DNA from: an uncultured Ferrovum sp. | GTDB lineage: Bacteria; Pseudomonadota; Gammaproteobacteria; Burkholderiales; Ferrovaceae | NCBI GenBank assembly: GCA_903905585.1 | Contig: CAIVHB010000005.1 | Location: 1-49,844 of the forward strand | Reading direction: 5' to 3' | Length of the DNA stretch: 49,844 nucleotides | In this document: piece by piece, positions 28,429-35,392 of the stretch | Layout: the number at the start of each line of letters is the position of its first letter | How positions within the stretch are numbered: position 1 is the first letter of the stretch | The notes under the pieces: generated by a model | Told to the model about the DNA's origin: nothing | Database searches by the model: none | Seen by the model: only the letters and a program-made list of their open reading frames with translations | Translations under genes and position numbers: made by a program

Positions 28429-30555
28429 TCAGGGGCAAGGATAGGTCTCAGTGCTGCCATCAATAAACGGAGCATAAGGACAGCTCACAAACGTAGGATG
28501 AACAGCGGGGTTGAGGTTCCCTGGGTTGAGATTACTTGCCCAGATTGAAGAAGACGCGAGACCAAACGTATTGGATCCCTCGTTAAGCGCTGCAGCTGCA
28601 TTTTTCACACCGAGGTAGCTGATCATATCGTCTTGGATGGTGCCGTCACCCGAGGTACCAATAGCGCCGATCATCACGCCATTGCGATAGATCGGGGTGC
28701 CACCCGCAAAAATTTGCGGACCGTTTTTCATTGTAGTTGTGCCTGCAGCAGGTGAGCTGCTTATGGTTGGGCTCATGCAGTAATTAGGCAAACTTCCACC
28801 GCCGGGGATAGACGTTGCATTCAGGATTGCAGTAACGAGACCGGAATAAATGGAATCTAGCTGAATCCCGGTGCTAAACACACTCCAACTGCTGTAAGAC
28901 TTGCTCAAAGGACCCGAATAAGCGGAAGTCTGAATTCCATCTGGATAGAAAGGACGACTTACATCAGCCAGCGCTCTCGTGCTAAAGGCATATGTTCCAT
29001 CCAATGCCGAACTCGCAAAACTTGATGATGCTGTAGCGTAGTTGGATAAGGTAATGGTTGTAGAACCCAAAGAGCCAGAGGTAGAACTAAAGTATTGGAC
29101 TGTATTCATCTTGCCCAATGCTGAGTAAGCACTATACCCATTTGTAGATGCGGAGGCGGAGAAAAAAGCAGCTGTTCGCGCTTTCTGCAAGGACACATCC
29201 GTTCCAAACACCGGAGCGTCAGCAGTTCGAATCACACCAAGAATATTTCCTAATGCATCCACAACTGAAATAGTGACCTGCGCTGAGGAACCTAAGGGAT
29301 GCCGAATTTGTGCTCGCGATTTATTCGCTACAGCAATTGCAGATTTAAGCAATTGCGTTACCTCTGCGCTGGTTAATCCATTCGTTGTGTTATTGGGCGC
29401 AAGGACTGCACCCACCGCTGATGAGCTTGGGGTATATCGATTAGATGAAGAACCAGCGGTCAGCATGAAAATGCCGCTTGGAAATGTCCCTGAATTAGTA
29501 AGACTCGTTTCTGTCGATGCAATAAAACCCGAGGTGCTTTTACCGTAGGCCTGACCCACAATAAAACTGCTCGAAGAAGAAATAACAGTTGAAGGCGGGG
29601 CGTAATACCCGCTCACGGTGATCAACGAACCTGAGGTTGGAATTGTGTTGCTCACACTGACTAATGATGCGTCAGCATTTGAATAGGTAGGATACGTACC
29701 CCCTAATGAAATGGTATCCGCTCTAATCGATGAATCAGGCGTGTATCCAGAGGTAGCAGAATGCGCAACGATCTCATCAGTCGTTGTTGTGACCGCATCA
29801 ATGGGATTGCTGTCCAAACTGTAACTATGACTACTAATTACCCCAACACCGCCAACAACCACACCATTTTTGTACAAAGGAAAACCACCCGGATCAGCTG
29901 CTAGGCCCAGAGGTGATCGATGAGGACCATAACCCGTTGAAGTGGAATTACTGGCATTGCTATTGACTAAATCACCACAAGGCAATTGACTGAATTGCAC
30001 CCCAAATAATGGACCCGCTGCCGCACCCAAAATAGTGGGCGCAAAGTGCTCTTGAATAATATAACTCGCAGTTCTTGTGCTGAAGGCGTTTCCAGACGAG
30101 GATAAATAAGCACCGGTAATCGCCTTGGAAATGGCAGCAAGGCTAGCATCCACTCCTGAAAGACCATCTAATCCTTGTGGAGTTGATGTTAAAGATTTAC
30201 CACTGGAAATTGACACTGAAAAAGTTGAAGTTAATCCTGATTGGCCAGATGGGGTCGTAGATGTTTCATAAACAGCCAACACATTACCAACCCTATCTAC
30301 CACCGCAACAACCACTTGAACACCTTTGTTCACTGCTGCCTGCTCAGCCTGTGCCACTATTTTTTGAACATCAGCACTCGTCAGAAATTGGGTGGTGGGA
30401 TCAGATGCCACATAAATCGAAGCCGTCGGTGAAACACCACTGGGACCCGTACTCCCGCCCCCCCCGCCACCGCAAGCGCTCAGCAGTAAACCAAGGCAAA
30501 CACCCTGAATGGCTAGTCCACCCAGCGACCAAACGGATGAAACGTGTGTTCTCAT
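28429..30555 (-). CDS. Lipoprotein with two GlcG/HbpS-like domains
   Basis: A 708-aa protein with a lipoprotein signal peptide and lipobox LSAC (Cys28), followed by six glycines. Two GlcG/HbpS-type (DUF336) modules are visible. The first has DVQKIVAQAEQAAV and VVVAVVDRVGNVLAVYE at about 62-97, and GFPLYKNGVVVGGVGV later. The second starts near 395 with VTISVVDALGNILGVIR and ends with GTPIYRNGVMIGAIGTSG. HbpS proteins bind heme or iron, and other family members are found near redox enzymes. The linkers are Ser/Thr-rich, as in surface proteins. It overlaps the upstream decaheme gene by 4 bp (ATGA). The Gly run is encoded by an 8-bp homopolymer at 30458-30465. A role in heme or iron handling, or as a surface partner of the conduit, is inference. 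Confidence 0.75.
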   Translation of the reverse strand: MRTHVSSVWSLGGLAIQGVCLGLLLSACGGGGGGSTGPSGVSPTASIYVASDPTTQFLTSADVQKIVAQAEQAAVNKGVQVVVAVVDRVGNVLAVYETSTTPSGQSGLTSTFSVSISSGKSLTSTPQGLDGLSGVDASLAAISKAITGAYLSSSGNAFSTRTASYIIQEHFAPTILGAAAGPLFGVQFSQLPCGDLVNSNASNSTSTGYGPHRSPLGLAADPGGFPLYKNGVVVGGVGVISSHSYSLDSNPIDAVTTTTDEIVAHSATSGYTPDSSIRADTISLGGTYPTYSNADASLVSVSNTIPTSGSLITVSGYYAPPSTVISSSSSFIVGQAYGKSTSGFIASTETSLTNSGTFPSGIFMLTAGSSSNRYTPSSSAVGAVLAPNNTTNGLTSAEVTQLLKSAIAVANKSRAQIRHPLGSSAQVTISVVDALGNILGVIRTADAPVFGTDVSLQKARTAAFFSASASTNGYSAYSALGKMNTVQYFSSTSGSLGSTTITLSNYATASSSFASSALDGTYAFSTRALADVSRPFYPDGIQTSAYSGPLSKSYSSWSVFSTGIQLDSIYSGLVTAILNATSIPGGGSLPNYCMSPTISSSPAAGTTTMKNGPQIFAGGTPIYRNGVMIGAIGTSGDGTIQDDMISYLGVKNAAAALNEGSNTFGLASSSIWASNLNPGNLNPAVHPTFVSCPYAPFIDGSTETYPCP
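30458..30465. repeat. C8/G8 homopolymer in the lipoprotein gene
   Basis: Eight C residues on the plus strand encode part of the six-glycine run just after the lipobox cysteine. A one-base slip would truncate the lipoprotein near residue 30 and could be polar on the four genes downstream. Confidence 0.6.
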
Positions 30556-32177
30556 TGCGCTGGCACCATTGAAAGGTATTGATGAACAGGGCTTTGTTCA
30601 GTCTTGATGATTTCAGGCTCGCGCTGATCTTTAGAAGGTTTGGCAGAGGGGGCCGGGTGCTGATGAAATCCATGACACAAAGCGCAATCCGAGACGATTT
30701 TGTTCGCAACGGGCTCACTCCCTGCATGGCAGTCACGGCAGATTTTGATGGTTGGCATCAGCACTTCTTCAGCCTTTTTCGACTTTTCTGCAGCATGGCA
30801 CTCGGTGCACTCTCCGCCTTTATGCTTTTCATGACTAAACACAAATGCGGCCTTACCCATCCAAGCATGCTCCGCCGTGACGGGAGCAATTTTCCACTGA
30901 GGCATGTCCTGTGAAGGGGAACCAGTACGGCCAGGTTCACTTGAACGAGACACTTCATGACAAAGGTTGCAAGAACTCTTCTCAAACAAATGAGTAGCCG
31001 CAGCAGACGCTTTACCTTTAGGGTCGCCAGGCGAATGAACAAAACTGACCGCTGCTTTATTCTCATCTACCCCTGGGCGAACAAGGCTAGACATCGGCAC
31101 CAAGGGCTTTCCGTTTGAAGGGATAGCGTTATTCATGGTGTAGCTGTAGAAGGTTCGTAAAGAATTCAGAACAGCCTCAACCGATCCATGCGGCACTTCA
31201 TAGTTAGTGACAGAGGGATCAAATTTCAGGTCGTGGCAGCTTTGGCAATCACGTTCCATCGTGACAGGCTGGAAACCAATCCCATCTTTAGTTTCACGAT
31301 GGCAGCTGACACATTCAAGCTTGACCTTGCCATCAGGACTTCGGATCCCGCTGGCTTTTAAGTGCACATCGTGCGGAAACTTCAGTCCGGTCTTTTCTAT
31401 AAGTGGCGCATCTTCAGTGATACGCACGGATTGAAGATGTTTTGCGTCTGCTGACTGAGCAATGAGGTAGCGTAGATTCGGGTGGTCGCTGTAGAAATTA
31501 CTCGCATTGCCGTCCTTACTGTCTGCAAAGGATTTCTTGATGTCTTTGTGACAGGAAGCACAATTTTGTTGCTGATAATATTTATTCTGTTGAGCTAAAC
31601 CATCCTCACCGTTGTGTTCGCGATGGCAACTTTCGCATGTTGCGCCCTGCAAGGAAGCAACCTTGGCAATGCTTGCTTCAACATGCGCCCCAGCATTTTT
31701 GTGGCAAGTCTGGCAATCTTCATCACGAACTTGCACAAAAGGTTTGACATGGCAAACCTTACAATCATTGATGTAGCGTCGGTGCGCATTACTTAATGAA
31801 TGTCCAGGATTCCAGACCCTATCAAAAGCCATGAAGGTAGAACCCACTTTACGATTCTGTTCACCTTCTCTGGCGTTAGTACTCGATACCAGCTGGTGCG
31901 TACTTGGCTCACCCGCAGCCAGCGCCTTAGGCTCGGGATGTTCGACACCTAAACCCGCACCAACCAAGGCTTTGGTTACCGAACCCACAACGGGAACCGC
32001 CTGAGCTGTTTTTGAAAAGTCCTGCGAGTAGAGGGATGCGCCTAAAGGCAGAAGAAGACAAAAGCCTAGAAAAACCAAAAACAAAACCCATGATAGTTCC
32101 CGACGACCAGGGATGGGTTTAGAGAGTTTTCGAATTTCTTCAACTAAAGGGGGTACTGGATGATGATCGTTCGACAT
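30552..32177 (-). CDS. Inner-membrane-anchored decaheme cytochrome c
   Basis: A 541-aa protein. A short charged cytoplasmic tail is followed by one membrane helix (about 29-50, SWVLFLVFLGFCLLLPLGA) that likely stays uncleaved, and then a large periplasmic part. Ten CxxCH sites are present from residue 139 on: CKVCH, CQTCH, CESCH, CASCH, CVSCH, CQSCH, CNLCH, CTECH, CRDCH and CALCH. The frame opens upstream at 32282, but ATG 32177 has AAGAGA 7 nt before it and removes an overlap with the cytochrome b gene, so I use it. By position and anchor it should take electrons from, or give them to, the membrane cytochrome b, like NapC/CymA- or CbcL-type modules, though it is not a NapC homologue by heme count. 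Confidence 0.85.
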   Translation of the reverse strand: MSNDHHPVPPLVEEIRKLSKPIPGRRELSWVLFLVFLGFCLLLPLGASLYSQDFSKTAQAVPVVGSVTKALVGAGLGVEHPEPKALAAGEPSTHQLVSSTNAREGEQNRKVGSTFMAFDRVWNPGHSLSNAHRRYINDCKVCHVKPFVQVRDEDCQTCHKNAGAHVEASIAKVASLQGATCESCHREHNGEDGLAQQNKYYQQQNCASCHKDIKKSFADSKDGNASNFYSDHPNLRYLIAQSADAKHLQSVRITEDAPLIEKTGLKFPHDVHLKASGIRSPDGKVKLECVSCHRETKDGIGFQPVTMERDCQSCHDLKFDPSVTNYEVPHGSVEAVLNSLRTFYSYTMNNAIPSNGKPLVPMSSLVRPGVDENKAAVSFVHSPGDPKGKASAAATHLFEKSSCNLCHEVSRSSEPGRTGSPSQDMPQWKIAPVTAEHAWMGKAAFVFSHEKHKGGECTECHAAEKSKKAEEVLMPTIKICRDCHAGSEPVANKIVSDCALCHGFHQHPAPSAKPSKDQREPEIIKTEQSPVHQYLSMVPAQ

Positions 32178-32197
32178 TTTGCGGTCTCTTGGGCGCG

Positions 32198-33058
32198 TTA
32201 CCAGTAAAAGAATACGGAAAAGATATGGGCCCCAAGGGCGGCAAAAAGTGCGAAAGTCAGAGGAACGTGGAGCATTAACCAAGTTTCAGTTTGTGCTTTC
32301 AAACACAAATATTCGCGAATATTTCCGAGTTGAACTTGACGACGTAATTGTAAGGCATGGAGTTCTTGTATCACTTTACGGGCGGCATTACCGGTTTCTG
32401 AAGAGGCCCCGGCAGAAGGGGCAAACACGCTCAGCCTAGAGGTCAATAACGCTACGGATTTCGCTGTTGCACAATTTTTAGGTTTACCAAAAAGACGTTG
32501 GCCAGGGTAATCAAAAAAGTGGGTCTTTGAAGAGGCCTCGATGGCTGCTTTAATTTCTGCAGGCATGGAAGACACTATTCGCTGACTTTGCGTATCAATG
32601 TCGGTCAAAGCCTCCACGCTTTGCTCTAGAGTCTTTCCTCTTAAAAGCCCATTCATTTTTGAGGGGATGTTCATGTAACCAAACAAGCCCCAAGCACCAC
32701 TGAAAACCACAAGCAAGGTCAAAACGTAAGCAAGGGTATGGATGTTGATGCCAAAGTGAAAAGCCGCATGCAAGGTAGCGATGACGATGAGTGACAAGCC
32801 CAGGTACACATGAGCAGATAACCAGCCTCTCACTGTTCCCATATTGGAATGATATGCACGCTTACGAAGTCCAAACATCATAAGCCAAACAATCAACACC
32901 GCACCTAAGGTACCTAACCCATACCCCAGCCATGTGCCGCCACCTGGCCTGATGGGGGGGGTATCTGCGTAATAAAGAATGATGCATGCCAGAACGACAA
33001 GCAAAGACAACTTGAGGTAGCGATACCCACCAAGGGTTAAAACGTTATCTTGTTGCAT
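32198..33058 (-). CDS. Diheme membrane cytochrome b (cytochrome b561-like)
   Basis: A 286-aa integral membrane protein with five predicted helices at about 13-31, 45-64, 82-102, 108-130 and 261-285. Helix 3 carries H83 and H97 and helix 5 carries H264 and H278. Both pairs are spaced 14 residues apart, the pattern that holds two stacked b hemes between two helices. H101 and H107 are also near. A soluble loop of about 125 residues lies between helices 4 and 5. It probably moves electrons between the quinone pool or a cytoplasmic donor and the periplasmic decaheme protein encoded 20 bp downstream. It is the first gene of the operon. A C8 homopolymer encodes residues 33-35. No named family was recognised with certainty. 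Confidence 0.72.
   Translation of the reverse strand: MQQDNVLTLGGYRYLKLSLLVVLACIILYYADTPPIRPGGGTWLGYGLGTLGAVLIVWLMMFGLRKRAYHSNMGTVRGWLSAHVYLGLSLIVIATLHAAFHFGINIHTLAYVLTLLVVFSGAWGLFGYMNIPSKMNGLLRGKTLEQSVEALTDIDTQSQRIVSSMPAEIKAAIEASSKTHFFDYPGQRLFGKPKNCATAKSVALLTSRLSVFAPSAGASSETGNAARKVIQELHALQLRRQVQLGNIREYLCLKAQTETWLMLHVPLTFALFAALGAHIFSVFFYW
32954..32961. repeat. G8 homopolymer in the cytochrome b gene
   Basis: Eight G residues on the plus strand (C8 in the coding strand) encode Thr-Pro-Pro at residues 33-35 of the first gene of the electron-transfer operon. This is the second 8-bp homopolymer in the operon. Confidence 0.6.
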
Positions 33059-33200
33059 TGTTCTGAAAGTCCTGTCAGATTTTTATAAACAGAAATATAT
33101 TCAATCAGTTTAACCGATTTGCTGCGCTGCCAGATTAACATTCGCTGTAATAAATTAATATTTCACAGTGAATATAGAAACTCAATTTTGACACAAAAAA
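33059..33200 (-). promoter_or_regulatory. AT-rich control region of the electron-transfer operon
   Basis: This 142-bp gap separates the operon from the TPR/GT9 gene upstream. It is markedly AT-rich and contains an inverted repeat TTCAC-A-GTGAA at 33162-33172, a candidate operator. TATAAA-like and TTGAAT hexamers lie closer to the cytochrome b start, but not at consensus spacing, so I do not assign a -35/-10 pair. No terminator hairpin with a U-run is visible for the upstream TPR gene. Confidence 0.4.
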
Positions 33201-35336
33201 CTATTTAATTAGTTGTTTTAAATCGTTTTTTATCTTCTCTAAAATACCAGTCCAATCATTTATTTTTTCTTGCCTGTATAGCTTTACAGATGGGTACCAA
33301 GGGCTTTCATCCTTATTTAATAGCCAACGCCAATCAGGACAAAAAGGCAAGAGAATCCAAGTGGGCTTACCAAGTGTCCCTGATAAGTGGGCCACACTCG
33401 TATCAACACTGATGACCACATCCATTAATTGACAGAGAGCAGCCGTATCTAAAAAGTCTACCAACTCCTCGCCAAAATATTGGATTTCACTATGCTTTTT
33501 TAATAACTCTTTATCAATATCCCTGATTTCTTTTTGTAAGCACACATATTCAACATCACAAGGCAGGTGTGGCAGTAACTTTGAAAGGGTCAGACTTCGG
33601 TTGTGATCGTTTTTATGTCCCGTGCTCCCACTCCAAACAACCCCTACACGCAACTTTGCTTTCTTGCCCAACTTATCTTGCCACTTGGTTACATGATCTA
33701 TATCGCTTGAAATGTGTTCTGAAGCGAGGGGAATAGAGGATAGTTCGGTCTTAAAGGCTAGGGGTAATGACAATAATGGGCATTGAAAATCGAACTCAGG
33801 GTGCTGATCTCCCATTGCAATAACCTGACTTGCACCTTCAAGATTCTTGAGCAATCTAAGCAAAGGGCGCTGCACCTCTACAATCACTTTAGCCCCAAGT
33901 TGAGCGACGTATGAAACATAGCGACAAAACTGAATCGTATCGCCTAAGCCTTGCTCAGCGTAAAGCAAAATCGTTTTATCTTTGAGTGGCTCCACCCCAA
34001 GCCACAATGGATGAAGAAAGTTTCTTACCCCAGAAGTTTTGATGATATTTTCATTTTTCCATCTCCATTCATAACCCTGCCAACCATCCTTAAAATTACC
34101 CCTCAGCAAATTACAAAGCGATAAATTAAAGTTAGCCTCAGCGTAATTCGGCTCAATGCAAATGGCTTTGTGGTAATTGGCAACGGCTTCATCTAAAGCC
34201 CTGAGTTCTTGTAAGGCCACACCTCGATTAGAGTAGGCCTCGGCGTAATCAGGTTTTATGCTAATTGCTGTGTCATAACTGACCAGCGCTTCATCTAAAC
34301 GCTTCAGTTCCTGTAGCGCTTGTCCGCGATTGGAGTAGGCTTCTGCGAAGTGAGGTTTAATACCAATAGCCTTGTCGAAACTGACTACCGCCTCATCTAA
34401 ACGCTTGAGCTCTATCAAAGTAACACCACGATTGTAATAGGCTTCTGCAAAATCAGATTGGATGCTGATGGCCTTATCATAACTGACCAATGCATCATCT
34501 AAGAGCTTCAGTTCTTTTAAGGCATTCCCACGATTAGAGTAGCCCTCTGCATAATCGGGTTTCAGGCTGATGGCTTTGTCATAACTGATGAGCGCTTCAT
34601 TTAAACGCTTCAGTTCCTGTAAGGCAACGCCTAGATTGTAATAGGCCACTGCGTAGTCAGGTTTAAGACGAATCGACTTATCATAACTCTGTAACGCTTC
34701 ATCTAACCGCTTGAGTTCTTTTAAGGCATTCCCGCGATTATAAAAGGCGGGCGCATAGTCAGGTTTAAGACGAATGGCTTTGTCGTAACTGATCAGTGCT
34801 TCATCGAAACGCTTGAGTTCTTGTAAAACAATACCGCGATTAGAATAGGCTTCGGCATTATCTGGTTGGATGCTAATGGCTGTATCGTAACTGCCTAGCG
34901 CTTCATCTAAACGCTTGAGTTCTTTTAAGGCATTCCCACGATTAAAATGGGCTTCAACATAGTGTGCATTTATCCGAATGGCATTGTCATAACTGGCCAC
35001 GGCTTCGTCTAAACGCCTGAGTTCCTGAAAAGCAACACCACAGTTATAGAAGCAAGCTGCATGATTAGGATTGGTTTTTGACGCGAGCGTTAGAAACTCA
35101 ATTGCTTTTGTAAATTGCTGGGTCTGAATGAATAAGGCCCCCAATAACTGGAGCGCATCAAAATGATATTTTTGTATGGCTAATGCCCGCTCATACAGTT
35201 CTTGCGCCTGACTGAATTTACCCGCTTGATGAAATGCCAAACCTTGTTGAATTAAAGGCGCCACTCGTTTTTGTTGGGATGCTAATTTGGGAGGAATCGG
35301 CGACTTACGATTTGGAATATTTGTTGGACGGGGCAT
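33201..35336 (-). CDS. TPR-repeat protein with C-terminal GT9-like glycosyltransferase domain (copy 1)
   Basis: A 711-aa protein. Two degenerate TPR units (about 25-92) precede nine canonical 34-residue TPRs (about 94-399) of the form YSNRGNALKELKRLDEALxSYDKAI. After a spacer with NLSLCNLLRGNFKDGWQGYEWRW comes a domain (about 430-700) with LLYAEQGLGDTIQFCRY, VGVVWSGS and VISVDTSVAHLSGTLGKPTW, typical of heptosyltransferase-like GT9 folds fused to TPRs. Such proteins are often found with surface polysaccharide or protein glycosylation loci. The acceptor is unknown. There is no signal peptide, so it is cytoplasmic. It is a close paralogue of the next gene. Confidence 0.8.
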   Translation of the reverse strand: MPRPTNIPNRKSPIPPKLASQQKRVAPLIQQGLAFHQAGKFSQAQELYERALAIQKYHFDALQLLGALFIQTQQFTKAIEFLTLASKTNPNHAACFYNCGVAFQELRRLDEAVASYDNAIRINAHYVEAHFNRGNALKELKRLDEALGSYDTAISIQPDNAEAYSNRGIVLQELKRFDEALISYDKAIRLKPDYAPAFYNRGNALKELKRLDEALQSYDKSIRLKPDYAVAYYNLGVALQELKRLNEALISYDKAISLKPDYAEGYSNRGNALKELKLLDDALVSYDKAISIQSDFAEAYYNRGVTLIELKRLDEAVVSFDKAIGIKPHFAEAYSNRGQALQELKRLDEALVSYDTAISIKPDYAEAYSNRGVALQELRALDEAVANYHKAICIEPNYAEANFNLSLCNLLRGNFKDGWQGYEWRWKNENIIKTSGVRNFLHPLWLGVEPLKDKTILLYAEQGLGDTIQFCRYVSYVAQLGAKVIVEVQRPLLRLLKNLEGASQVIAMGDQHPEFDFQCPLLSLPLAFKTELSSIPLASEHISSDIDHVTKWQDKLGKKAKLRVGVVWSGSTGHKNDHNRSLTLSKLLPHLPCDVEYVCLQKEIRDIDKELLKKHSEIQYFGEELVDFLDTAALCQLMDVVISVDTSVAHLSGTLGKPTWILLPFCPDWRWLLNKDESPWYPSVKLYRQEKINDWTGILEKIKNDLKQLIK
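34137..35057 (-). repeat. Array of nine 102-bp TPR-coding repeats (copy 1)
   Basis: Nine in-frame 102-bp units encode the canonical TPRs, with strong conservation at DNA level (for example the recurring CGCTTGAGTTCTTTTAAGGC). This allows unequal crossing-over, and the paralogue downstream has ten units. Confidence 0.8.
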
Positions 35337-35392
35337 GGGTAATTTCTTCTTGAAACTGAGTTAGGCGTGACTTCAATTTTGATTCTTTCTCT

